Of a stretch of 37,422 nucleotides of DNA, positions 17,101 to 24,332 are shown piece by piece. The position numbers and the translations under genes are program-made. Numbering within the stretch: position 1 is the stretch's first letter; each line of letters begins with the position of its first letter. The DNA comes from an uncultured Desulfomicrobium sp. (lineage in GTDB: Bacteria; Desulfobacterota; Desulfovibrionia; Desulfovibrionales; Desulfomicrobiaceae), in assembly GCA_937872685.1 (NCBI GenBank), contig CALMTS010000245.1, positions 1 through 37,422 of the forward strand. The letters run 5' to 3'. Under the pieces are notes generated by a model. The model saw nothing but the letters and a program-made list of their open reading frames with translations, was not told where the DNA came from and searched no databases.

Positions 17101-17213
17101 CCACCAACCGTCTGACTCCTTCGGTGGGCGACCCCAACACCACCATTCCCGAGTACAAGGCGTCTCTGGTGAATATCCGCAAGGCCGACAAGGTCACGGA
17201 ACTGGCCATCTAA
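14169..17213 (+). CDS. fdhA: periplasmic formate dehydrogenase alpha subunit, selenocysteine-containing
   Basis: A 1014-aa catalytic subunit that oxidises formate to CO2 (or the reverse) at a Mo- or W-bis-MGD centre in the periplasm. A Tat signal begins SRRGFMK at residue 5. The [4Fe-4S] site is Cys51, Cys54, Cys58 and Cys86. The in-frame TGA at 14736-14738 (residue 190) falls in the family motif DHQARV-U-HSPTV, where Sec ligates the metal. The frame continues without interruption to the ATC-TAA end, so this is one gene, not a broken one. GGAGG with 5-base spacing fixes the ATG at 14169; a GTG at 14139 is a weaker alternative. Length agrees with Desulfovibrio FdhA. FdhB follows after 15 bases. 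No cytochrome or membrane subunit is present, implying electron transfer to the periplasmic cytochrome c3 pool. Confidence 0.95.
14736..14778 (+). promoter_or_regulatory. selenocysteine UGA codon and presumed bacterial SECIS
   Basis: UGA at 14736-14738 is read as Sec because the protein aligns through it with formate dehydrogenases. Bacterial SECIS hairpins lie directly 3' of the UGA within about 40 nt. This segment is GC-rich with complementary CCCA (14745-14748) and TGGG (14761-14764) around a GG-containing loop. I did not compute a fold. Confidence 0.7.
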
Positions 17214-17228
17214 GCAGGGAGGAACATC

Positions 17229-17951
17229 ATGGCGAAGAGCATCTTCATCGATACCACCCGCTGCACGGCTTGCCGTGGCTGTCAGGTGGCGTGCAAACAG
17301 TGGCATGATCACGAGGCCGTGCCCACCAAGCAGACCGGCACGCATCAGAATCCGCCGGAACTGACCCCCAACAACTTCAAACTGGTCCGTTTCTCCGAGC
17401 ACAGGATCGACGGCCGCGTCGAGTGGCTCTTCTTTCCGGAGCAGTGCCGCCATTGCCTGCAGCCCGGCTGCAAGGCCGCGGCCGACGCCTACGTGGACGG
17501 CGCCATTGTCATCGACGAGGCCACGGGCATCGTGATCTGCACGGAGAAGACCAAGGAACTGACCAAGGAACAGTGCGACGAGATCATCGACGCCTGTCCC
17601 TACAACGTCCCCCGCCGCAACGAGAAGACCGGCATGCTGACCAAGTGCGACATGTGCATCGATCGCGTGCAGGCCGGGCTTGTCCCCATGTGCGTCAAGA
17701 CCTGCTGCACCGGGACCATGAACTTCGGCGACCGCGCCGACATGCTCAAGCTGGCCGAGGAGCGCCTGGCCACGGTCAAGAAGGACTACCCCAAGGCAGA
17801 AGTGCTGGACATGGAAGACCTGTCGGTCATCTACCTCGTCAGCCAGCCGCGCGAGATGTACCACAAGTACGCCCGCCGCGAGCTGAAGCCCCTGAACCGG
17901 GCGGACTTCCTGGCGGGTCTGGCCAAACCTCTGCGCAACATCCTGGGTTAA
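17229..17951 (+). CDS. fdhB: formate dehydrogenase beta (iron-sulfur) subunit
   Basis: A 240-aa ferredoxin-like subunit that passes electrons from FdhA to periplasmic cytochromes. Cys12, 15, 18 and 22 form the first cluster motif. Further Cys at 73, 76, 81, 116, 123, 140, 143, 155 and 159 fit the four [4Fe-4S] clusters of the family. Cys160 adjacent to Cys159 is an extra one. It has no signal peptide and should be exported with FdhA through the Tat system. GGGAGG lies before the ATG. It lacks the C-terminal membrane helix of FdnH-type beta subunits, which supports a soluble FdhAB dimer. Confidence 0.95.
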   Translation: MAKSIFIDTTRCTACRGCQVACKQWHDHEAVPTKQTGTHQNPPELTPNNFKLVRFSEHRIDGRVEWLFFPEQCRHCLQPGCKAAADAYVDGAIVIDEATGIVICTEKTKELTKEQCDEIIDACPYNVPRRNEKTGMLTKCDMCIDRVQAGLVPMCVKTCCTGTMNFGDRADMLKLAEERLATVKKDYPKAEVLDMEDLSVIYLVSQPREMYHKYARRELKPLNRADFLAGLAKPLRNILG

Positions 17952-17966
17952 CACGTACATCAACAC

Positions 17967-17995
17967 GGCCCGCCGGACTGTCCGGCGGGCCCTTT
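17967..17995 (+). terminator. hairpin between fdhB and fdhE
   Basis: A perfect 11-bp GC stem (17967-17977 with 17981-17991) with a CTG loop is followed by CTTT only. It is either a weak terminator or an RNA-processing/stabilising hairpin that lowers fdhE expression relative to fdhAB. fdhE starts 17 bases downstream of the stem. Confidence 0.65.
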
Positions 17996-18008
17996 CCAAG
18001 GAGCGGAC

Positions 18009-18941
18009 ATGTCGAATACCGGAAAACAGGCCAATCCGGGCCAGGACGCCACTACGAAAGTTCTCGAACCATTCCGCGAAATCATCGATCGCTTCGGCCT
18101 TCTCCTGAAACGTCAGGCCGAGGAGAGCGCCGCCTTGGCGCCTGTCGATCTCGGCGGACTCGTCATCGGGGAGGAAGCGTTCCTGGGCGGGGAGCCACTG
18201 GTCAGCTTCGTGGATGCCGAAGTCTTCGCGCCTGTATTCAAGCAGTCGGCCTCGGGCGTGTGGCCCGTGCTTGGCGTGATTTTCCCGGCGCTTGCCGAAG
18301 GCCTCGCCACCCTGACGGCCAAGGCGGACAAGGACCGGACCTGGGTTTCCCTGTGCCTGCGGGCCGTCGTGCATGGCGATGCCGAAGCCTTGGAGCAGGC
18401 GGCGGCCAAAGCGGCCGTGAGTCCTGATTTTCTGCTGATGTCGCTGCGCGTCGCCTACGGGCCGTGCATCGCGTCCGTCCGTCCGGCCCTGACGGCCCTT
18501 GCGCCTGTGGAGTTGTGGCGCCGCGCCCACTGCCCGGTCTGCGGGGCGGACCCCGACATCGCCCTGCTCGAGAATCACCCGGAGCCTTCGGAATTTCTCG
18601 TCTCCAAGGGCGGCGAGCTGTGGCACCACTGTCCGGTCTGTACGCACCGCTGGCGCTTCATGCGCCTGGTCTGCGCCGGTTGCGGAAACCAGGATCACGA
18701 GACCCTGACGCGTCTGGCCCTGCCGGACTCGCCGCGCGAATACATATACGCCTGTGAGAGCTGCAAACAGTACCTGCCCTGCCTGGATCTGGTGGAGCGT
18801 TTCGATGCCGTCGATTTCGACCTGGCGGCTTTGAACTCGGTGCACCTGGATGCCGCGGCACAGAGCAGGGGATACACGCCGATTTCCCCGGCGCCGTGGA
18901 CGGCCATGGGTTTTGCGGAAACGCAGGCCAAGGCTTCCTGA
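18009..18941 (+). CDS. fdhE: FdhE-like formate dehydrogenase accessory protein
   Basis: A 310-aa cytosolic accessory protein of the FdhE family, required for active formate dehydrogenase and thought to act as a chaperone or in cofactor/iron handling before Tat export. The C-terminal half carries four Cys pairs: CPVC (175-178), CPVC (208-211), CAGC (222-225) and CESC (249-252), arranged as rubredoxin-like knuckles. The N-terminal half is helical and less conserved. AAGGAG precedes the ATG. Position after fdhAB supports the assignment. It is close to the E. coli FdhE length (309 aa). Confidence 0.93.
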   Translation: MSNTGKQANPGQDATTKVLEPFREIIDRFGLLLKRQAEESAALAPVDLGGLVIGEEAFLGGEPLVSFVDAEVFAPVFKQSASGVWPVLGVIFPALAEGLATLTAKADKDRTWVSLCLRAVVHGDAEALEQAAAKAAVSPDFLLMSLRVAYGPCIASVRPALTALAPVELWRRAHCPVCGADPDIALLENHPEPSEFLVSKGGELWHHCPVCTHRWRFMRLVCAGCGNQDHETLTRLALPDSPREYIYACESCKQYLPCLDLVERFDAVDFDLAALNSVHLDAAAQSRGYTPISPAPWTAMGFAETQAKAS

Positions 18942-18966
18942 ACATTTCTGGCCTCCTCCTCAGCAA

Positions 18967-19001
18967 GGCCGTCGGTGGACTGGGCGAGTCCGCCGGCGGC
19001 C
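18967..19001. terminator. candidate terminator between convergent genes
   Basis: A 15-bp stem (18967-18981 with 18987-19001, two G-U pairs) closes a 5-base loop GGGCG and is followed by GTCTTCATTT. It lies 25 bases after the fdhE stop and directly before the end of the convergent gene. The T-tract is poor. Confidence 0.55.
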
Positions 19002-19005
19002 GTCT

Positions 19006-19788
19006 TCATTTCAGAGTAATCTTCCCGATGTATTTTCCCCCACCAACTTCGCCTGTGTCGTTGCCGTCGATCCTGTTGCGGATAAGTTCCTTGTACAACG
19101 ATTCCCACGCATTGATATCAAGAACGGTCAGACTGCCTCTTGATACGTGGCCCATATGAAGATGTCGTCCACTTTGTGCATTATCGATGCTGAACCAGAC
19201 GCGTTCGAATTGGCCTTTATCTGAGTCGATCCTGTAATTTTCTATTTTCATGCTTGAATATGGTTGTGAAGGAGCTAGTATGTCGTATTCTCCAGGCGGA
19301 AGTGTTTTGATATTTTGATTGCCTTCAGTTATGAGCGAGCACTTTATTGCTATATTATTGTACTGTATTATTCCTATGTGTTGAATAAATTCTTTTTCTC
19401 TTACAGAAGAATAGAATTTTTCACGATTTTTAGTATTTTCAACAACAATATGTATTCCTTGATGTCTTGTAGTTCTCTTCATATATTTTGATGCTTCGTA
19501 TTCGGTGATTATGGCTTCGTGTCCTGGCATTATGTGCCCATCAAGTATTTTGAAGTGAACCCGTCCATTTGATTTTCTCAGCAACTGTACTTTAGTGTAT
19601 TCGCACAGAGATATTATTCCAGATGAGGATAGCGCGTTAATCCATCCATCACTTGGTTCGTCGATTACAATGTAACGAATTCCATCATCGTGATCAGGAT
19701 CATTATGAATTTCTTGATATGTCTTTATGATTGATTTTGATTTTTCCTTATTGAAAAAATTAGGAATCGAATTGTTCAACGTGGACAT
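19006..19788 (-). CDS. unrecognised AT-rich protein; possible YkuD-like remnant at C-terminus
   Basis: A 260-aa protein I do not recognise with confidence. It has no signal peptide or membrane segment. Base composition is far more AT-rich than all neighbours (Ile, Lys, Asn and Tyr with AT-ending codons), a sign of recent transfer. Residues ~170-260 contain PPGEYDILAP, then GRHLHMGHVSRGSLTV and DINAWESLYKELI. The His-x-Ser-x-Gly order recalls L,D-transpeptidase (YkuD)-like families with HxxxxSxGC, but the nucleophile Cys is Ser here. It could be an inactive or divergent member, or an unrelated protein. GAGGTG precedes the ATG. It has no operon partner. Confidence 0.6.
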   Translation of the reverse strand: MSTLNNSIPNFFNKEKSKSIIKTYQEIHNDPDHDDGIRYIVIDEPSDGWINALSSSGIISLCEYTKVQLLRKSNGRVHFKILDGHIMPGHEAIITEYEASKYMKRTTRHQGIHIVVENTKNREKFYSSVREKEFIQHIGIIQYNNIAIKCSLITEGNQNIKTLPPGEYDILAPSQPYSSMKIENYRIDSDKGQFERVWFSIDNAQSGRHLHMGHVSRGSLTVLDINAWESLYKELIRNRIDGNDTGEVGGGKYIGKITLK

Positions 19789-20083
19789 TATGCACCTCAG
19801 AGACGTGAATTTTTGTATGAAGTGAATATGAAATTTATTTCATTTTTTTCAAGATATGATGATATTTTCAAGAGATAAATGGCGATATGTTCTCATATAT
19901 ACGTATCTATGGGACGGCAAAAATCTTATTTTATAAGCATGATCGGAATTTTTTTGATGCAATTGTATCAAGTTGTCGCTCAGCTACACAATGGGAATAT
20001 TGCGTAGCTTTATTGCGGAATACGTACTTATGTCGTGGGAATGGCGGCACGGGTCTTTCATGTCCGTGACGACCGGGGGGCGC
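19789..20083. other. AT-rich intergenic patch
   Basis: These 295 bases upstream of the unrecognised AT-rich gene are strongly A/T-rich to about 20030 and then return to the GC-rich background. No gene, tRNA or clear terminal inverted repeat is seen. It probably carries the promoter of the minus-strand gene and marks the edge of the acquired segment. Confidence 0.5.
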
Positions 20084-20935
20084 TCAGCGCTGCGGGATTT
20101 GCGGTACGAAGGCGCACAGGGCCTGGGACAGGACCGGGATGAGGTCATCGTGCCGGCTGTTGAAACGCAGTTCGCATTCTTTGAGGTAGAGAGGGAAGTG
20201 GGAGGCGGGCACGCCGCGCAGCAGGCGCAGGCGTTGCTTGGCGAAGGACCAGAACTGGGAGGCTTCCACGGGGAGACGCCTGTCCTCGTGTCTGATGTAC
20301 CGCGCCGGCCGGAGTCCCGGCCCGCAGGAAACCAGGGACATGTAGTGCTTGTAGGGCGCGGTGTAGACCACCTGCCCGACGCTTGCCGTCTTGAGGCAGA
20401 AGTTCAGTTTGAAGTGGAGCAGGTTTTCGGCCTTGAGTCCTGGCAGCAGGTCGCAGATGGCCATGCCGCCGAGTTCGATGATGCCGAAGACCGGAGCGTC
20501 CACGATTTCGTTTCGGGGCTGCGGGTTGCCCGGGCCGGGCCAGATGCCGGCCTCGTAAAGCCGTGGGGCGTCCAGGGCCTGGGCCACTATGGCGCGGCGA
20601 ACCGTGTCCGCGGCCTTGAGGACCGTGGCGTAGGAGACGCCCATCTCCTCTGCGACGGCCGCAGGGGGCACATCCAGGGCAAATAGCTTCAGAAACCACA
20701 GCCATTGCTGCGCGGAAAATGCGCAACGGTTCAGGAAACGGCGGCTGAAGTCATGGAATGTGTATCCGCACCGCCCGCAGCGCCTCCGGCCGTCGGCCAG
20801 GCGGTAGAGCTTGCGGTTTTTGCACTGCGGACAGAATCTTTGGTGGTTTTTCCAGCAAAAATCCAAAAAGAACCGTTTGGCCGTTTTTTCGGAAGATGTT
20901 ATGGAATTAAAAGCAATTATGTTAATTTTAGCCAT
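20084..20935 (-). CDS. IS1595/ISXO2-like transposase-derived protein, catalytically degenerate
   Basis: A 283-aa protein with the ISXO2-type plan: an N-terminal zinc ribbon (Cys35, 38, 53, 56), an HTH at ~88-112 (AAVAEEMGVSYATVLKAADT) and an RNase H-like region ending FWSFAKQRL and LYLKECELRFNSR. Two of three catalytic acids seem lost: the usual DExYFGG is replaced around YEAGIWPGPG, and the usual YTDG is YTAPYKHY. Only a Glu near FW (residue 224) remains. The frame is intact, composition is like the host, and I see no terminal inverted repeats. This suggests a domesticated DNA-binding protein rather than an active IS. Its start at 20935 fits the family; an ATG at 21058 would add 41 residues of unlikely sequence. 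It is divergent from the FmdE/MoeA-like gene. Confidence 0.75.
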   Translation of the reverse strand: MAKINIIAFNSITSSEKTAKRFFLDFCWKNHQRFCPQCKNRKLYRLADGRRRCGRCGYTFHDFSRRFLNRCAFSAQQWLWFLKLFALDVPPAAVAEEMGVSYATVLKAADTVRRAIVAQALDAPRLYEAGIWPGPGNPQPRNEIVDAPVFGIIELGGMAICDLLPGLKAENLLHFKLNFCLKTASVGQVVYTAPYKHYMSLVSCGPGLRPARYIRHEDRRLPVEASQFWSFAKQRLRLLRGVPASHFPLYLKECELRFNSRHDDLIPVLSQALCAFVPQIPQR

Positions 20936-21228
20936 GATCCGCCGTGCCAGTCCGTGAATGAGTTCATGTCGTGCGACCGTCTCGCCAGCGGTTCTGTCAT
21001 ATTTAATGATGTCAAACAAGACATAATGATTGGGGTTTTCGATCCCTGCGGCGGCCATGGATCAGGTTCGGCTTTCCTGTAAAAAAATTCATTAATCTAA
21101 GAGTATTGGCTTGTCGTGACGCTGGGCCAAACTGCCGTGTTGTGCATGCCGTACGCGTTGCGGGAGGGTCTGTACGTGGTAGGTACGTTTTTGAAATCAC
21201 GTCCACCTTCACCATACCCGGAGCGTTC
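20936..21228. other. divergent intergenic region
   Basis: This 293-base region separates the transposase-like gene and the FmdE/MoeA-like gene. A small palindrome, ATGTC-N6-GACAT (21009-21013 and 21020-21024), is flanked on both sides by AATGAT. It could hold overlapping promoters. No protein or RNA gene is recognised. Confidence 0.4.
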
Positions 21229-22905
21229 ATGTTCAAGCCCGAAGGTTCTTCCCTCAGTCCCGCCAGCCCTGTCATCGGGCCCTACACCGTCGACGAATTC
21301 ATCGCGGCTGCGGCCCGGTTCCACGGGTACGCCGCACCCGGCCTGATCCTGGGCGGGTTCATGGTGCACGAGGCCAGAAGCCATATCCCGGAAGGAATCC
21401 TCTTCGACGCCATCTCCGAGACCGCCTGGTGCCTGCCCGACGCAGTGCAGATGCTCACGCCCTGCACCGTGGGCAACGGGTGGCTGCGGATCTTCAACCT
21501 GGGCCTCTATGCCGTGTCCCTGTTCGACAAGCATACGGGCAAAGGGGTGCGCGTGGCCGTGGAGACGGAGAGGCTCGATCCGTATCCGACCATCCGCGAG
21601 TGGCTCTTCAAGCTCAAGCCCAAGAGGGAGCAGGACAGCGATCGGCTGCGCGAGGAGATTCGCACGGCCGGGGCGTCCATCTGTTCCGTGGCGGAGATCG
21701 CCCTGCGGCCCGAGTTCATGGGCGGCCGGGGCAAGGGGGCCATCGCGGCCTGCCCGGCCTGCGGCCAGGCCTATCCGGCCCGCGACGGGTCCGTCTGCCG
21801 TTCCTGCCGGGGCGAGTCGCCCTATGCCGGCTGGATCGGGGGGCACGACCGGCGCGAACTGGGCTTCGACGGGCCGCGCCTGCGGATGGTGAGCGCCGCC
21901 GAGGCGGCCGGGCACAAGGCCCTGCACGACATGACCTGCATCGACCCCGGGCAGAGCAAGGACGCGGCCTTCGCCCGCGGGCAGCAGCTCGACGTCGGGG
22001 ATGTCTGCCGCCTGCAGCGCATGGGGCGCTTCGACGTCTATGTCGACGACGGGGAGCAGGACGAGGCCTGGGTGCACGAAGACGACGCGGCCCGCATCAT
22101 GGCCCGCGCCCTGGCCGGCGAGGGCGTGGACTGTTCGGGAGCCCCCCGGGAGGGCAAGGTCACCATGGTCGCCGAAATGAGCGGCCTGCTGAAGGTCGAC
22201 GAGGGCGCCCTGGAGGAATTCAACGCCATCCCCGGGGTCATGTGCGCCACGCGCCACGCCTTCAGCGTGGTGGAGAAGGGGCAGCAGATCGCCGCCACGC
22301 GGGCCATCCCGCTCTATCTCGGGCGCGACGTCCTGGCCGACGCCCTGCGGGCGCTGTCCGGCGGCCCCGTGATCGGCATCCTCCCGTTGCGCCAGCGCAA
22401 CGTGGGCATCCTGGTCACGGGCACGGAAGTGTTCCAGGGGCTGATCGAGGACCGCTTCATCCCCATCATCACCGCCAAGGTCGAGGCCTACGGCTGTCCG
22501 GTCGTGGCCACGGACATCGTGCCCGACGACCGGGAGCGCATCGGCGCGTCCGTGAAGGACATGCTGGCCCGCGGCGCGGAGCTCATCATCACCACGGCCG
22601 GGCTTTCCGTCGACCCCGGCGACGTGACCAGGCTCGGCCTTGCGGACGCGGGGGTGGACAACATGCGCTACGGCACGCCCATCCTGCCCGGGGCCATGAC
22701 GCTACTGGCGGACATCGGCGATGTGGACGTCATCGGCGTCCCGGCCTGCGCGCTCTATTTCAAGACCACGAGCCTGGACATCCTGCTGCCCAGGGTCCTG
22801 GCCGGCGCCTCGCCGACGCGGCGCGAACTGGCCCGGCTGGGGCATGGCGGCATGTGCATGCAGTGCAAGCGCTGCACCTATCCCAAATGCCCGTTCGGCA
22901 AGTGA
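21229..22905 (+). CDS. FmdE-like domain fused to zinc ribbon and MoeA-like molybdopterin-binding domain
   Basis: A 558-aa cytosolic protein. Residues ~10-165 resemble FmdE, but the metal-site motif reads FHGYAAPG where FmdE proteins usually have a Cys before Pro-Gly. Residues ~180-205 form a zinc ribbon (CPAC...CRSC). Residues ~245-540 are MoeA/MoCF-like: VGILVTGTEVFQG, IITTAGLSVDPGD, GTPILPGAM. The C-terminus is Cys-rich: GHGGMCMQCKRCTYPKCPFGK. It probably binds molybdopterin or a derivative for Mo/W insertion or delivery; this is inferred from the MoCF domain and neighbours. GGAG precedes the ATG at 21229. The same C-terminal half and tail occur in the protein at 24333-25355. Confidence 0.8.
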   Translation: MFKPEGSSLSPASPVIGPYTVDEFIAAAARFHGYAAPGLILGGFMVHEARSHIPEGILFDAISETAWCLPDAVQMLTPCTVGNGWLRIFNLGLYAVSLFDKHTGKGVRVAVETERLDPYPTIREWLFKLKPKREQDSDRLREEIRTAGASICSVAEIALRPEFMGGRGKGAIAACPACGQAYPARDGSVCRSCRGESPYAGWIGGHDRRELGFDGPRLRMVSAAEAAGHKALHDMTCIDPGQSKDAAFARGQQLDVGDVCRLQRMGRFDVYVDDGEQDEAWVHEDDAARIMARALAGEGVDCSGAPREGKVTMVAEMSGLLKVDEGALEEFNAIPGVMCATRHAFSVVEKGQQIAATRAIPLYLGRDVLADALRALSGGPVIGILPLRQRNVGILVTGTEVFQGLIEDRFIPIITAKVEAYGCPVVATDIVPDDRERIGASVKDMLARGAELIITTAGLSVDPGDVTRLGLADAGVDNMRYGTPILPGAMTLLADIGDVDVIGVPACALYFKTTSLDILLPRVLAGASPTRRELARLGHGGMCMQCKRCTYPKCPFGK

Positions 22906-22913
22906 GGCTGACC

Positions 22914-23327
22914 ATGAAGACGCCTACCGTCCGTATGCATCTGTGGCTGGAATCCGGGGAAAGCGTGTATTTCGGCATGGGCCGGGTCATGCTTCTGGAC
23001 AAGATCGAGGAACACGGCTCCCTGCGCAAGGCGGCCGAGGCCATGGGCATGTCCTACCGAGCGGCCTGGGGGAAGCTCCGGGCCACGGAGGACATTCTGG
23101 GCGTGGTGCTCGTGGAGTCGGCCGGGACCCGCCGCGGGGGATGCCACCTGACGCCCGAGGGCAAGCGCATCCGCGACAAGTTCAGAGCCTGGTTCGCGGC
23201 CGTGGAGAAAACGGCCGTGGACCAGGCCCAGCATATTTTTGCCGAAAAGGTGCAGAGCTTCGAAGAAAGGACCTGCGCCACGCGCCGCACGATTCGCCCG
23301 GCGGCGGAACTGCGCCCCGGGCTCTAG
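22914..23327 (+). CDS. ModE N-terminal-type winged-HTH protein without an oxyanion domain
   Basis: A 137-aa LysR/ModE-type HTH protein. The pattern LLDKIEEHGSLRKAAEAMGMSYRAAWGKL (residues ~24-53) is the DNA-binding motif of ModE N-termini. The C-terminal Mop domains of full ModE are absent, so it cannot sense oxyanion that way; the tail is short, helical and basic. GAGG lies before the ATG, 8 bases after the previous stop, so it is co-transcribed with the FmdE/MoeA-like gene. It probably regulates Mo-enzyme or Mo-cofactor genes here, or partners with another sensor. Its targets and signal are unknown. Confidence 0.82.
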   Translation: MKTPTVRMHLWLESGESVYFGMGRVMLLDKIEEHGSLRKAAEAMGMSYRAAWGKLRATEDILGVVLVESAGTRRGGCHLTPEGKRIRDKFRAWFAAVEKTAVDQAQHIFAEKVQSFEERTCATRRTIRPAAELRPGL

Positions 23328-23342
23328 CGGCGCCGGCCGGTA

Positions 23343-23744
23343 TCAGTGGTGATGTCCGCTGCAGACCTGCAGCTCCTCCAGCCCGTGGTGCGAACTCTCG
23401 CACTCGTTTGAACCGTCCGCATTGCGGATGAGTTCCAGTTCCCGGTTCTCCATTGCCTCCAGGGCGTAGGCGGCCGTCATGCCGGTCCCGGCATAGCGGG
23501 TCACCGCCTCGTCCGCGAGGATCTTGAACGCGTCCTCCCCGAGCTTGCCCGTGATGACCGCTTCGCAGTTGTATTCGAGAATGGTCCTGGCCATGGCCAG
23601 GTCCGACCCGTCCTTCGGATCATGGGGGATTGCCGTGCACTCCATGGTTTCCATGTTCACGATGAGCAGAAAGGGGGTGCGGGCGAACTCCCGGAAAACC
23701 AGGCTGTTCAGGGATTCCCCGGCGGCGGTGACGGCTATGTTCAT
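23343..23744 (-). CDS. NifX/NifB-like dinitrogenase iron-molybdenum cofactor family protein
   Basis: A 133-aa protein of the NifX/NifB C-terminal (Fe-Mo cofactor biosynthesis) fold. It shows MNIAVTAAGESLNSLVFREFARTPFLLIV at the start, EYNCEAVITGKLGEDAFKIL in the middle and GTGMTAAYALEAM. Members bind iron-sulfur or Fe-Mo-type clusters and occur in non-diazotrophs. The C-terminus SSHHGLEELQVCSGHHH is rich in His and Cys and may bind metal. AAGGAG precedes the ATG at 23744. It is convergent with the ModE-like gene. The client cluster is unknown. Confidence 0.88.
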   Translation of the reverse strand: MNIAVTAAGESLNSLVFREFARTPFLLIVNMETMECTAIPHDPKDGSDLAMARTILEYNCEAVITGKLGEDAFKILADEAVTRYAGTGMTAAYALEAMENRELELIRNADGSNECESSHHGLEELQVCSGHHH

Positions 23745-24332
23745 GTGCGCTCCTTGAATGGTGTTGTTGACGGCGGCAAGCATGTATCGTGCCTTTCAAG
23801 ACATATTTCAAGGTGAAAACGGGCTCCCGCACATTCCCCGCCCCGATTGCGGGCGGTCGGAAGGGTTCCGGGCCCGCGGGCAAGCCCTCTCCATGCGGCG
23901 CAAATCCCGCTCGGGGGAGGCGGCTGGTGCGCCGTGGATCACGAGAAGCGACTATTGTGTCTTTTTGCCCCACTTTCTCCGATTTGACTGTCCCTATTTG
24001 TCCCAGTTCCGTGACCGGCGGCGACCACGCTCGCGCACCTGAGACGCTGAATGAAAACTCGAATCCAATTAAAGCCAATATTATCAGATAAATAGGATTG
24101 ATTTGAGGAAATTTTCGGCATCCTGACCGGGTTGGCCTTTTTTTTGCCTATGGAGCGAAGATATGCCGAGTATGACATATCTGGGCTTTTTCGTTGTTTA
24201 CCGGATTGTTTCAGGGCGCTTTCCACAGACGCAAGACAGGTGTCTGACGAAAATTTTTGCCTTGAAATATGTCTGGATTGGCATAAGAAAAAAATCACAA
24301 TATCAAGATTGACTCAAAAGTTGGAAGCACAG
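23745..24332. other. 588-base intergenic region before the MoeA-like gene
   Basis: The first ~200 bases are GC-rich and non-coding-looking; the rest (~24040-24330) is AT-rich. It must carry promoters for the NifX-like gene (minus) and the MoeA-like gene (plus). A short palindrome occurs at 24160-24181. A long untranslated leader is possible, but I could not match a known riboswitch by eye. Confidence 0.55.
24160..24181. promoter_or_regulatory. palindrome GATATG-N10-CATATC
   Basis: Perfect 6-bp arms at 24160-24165 and 24176-24181 lie 152 bases upstream of the MoeA-like gene. The ATATG...CATAT core also occurs upstream of fdhA (14042-14063), with a 12-base instead of a 10-base gap. It is a candidate operator, weakly supported. 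Confidence 0.3.

Noticed and set aside
14181-18845. Very long open frame antisense to fdhA, fdhB and fdhE
   Set aside because: It is a shadow of GC-rich codon structure on the opposite strand; the sense genes have clear families, and the antisense product is low-complexity (Gly, His, Val, Asp rich).
20084-21058. Active insertion sequence
   Set aside because: No terminal inverted repeats or target duplication seen, two catalytic acids replaced, and the reading frame retained as if under selection for another role.
23950-24332. Molybdenum-cofactor riboswitch upstream of the MoeA-like gene
   Set aside because: The position is attractive, but I could not match the conserved motif by eye. A covariance-model search would be needed; a significant hit would revive it.
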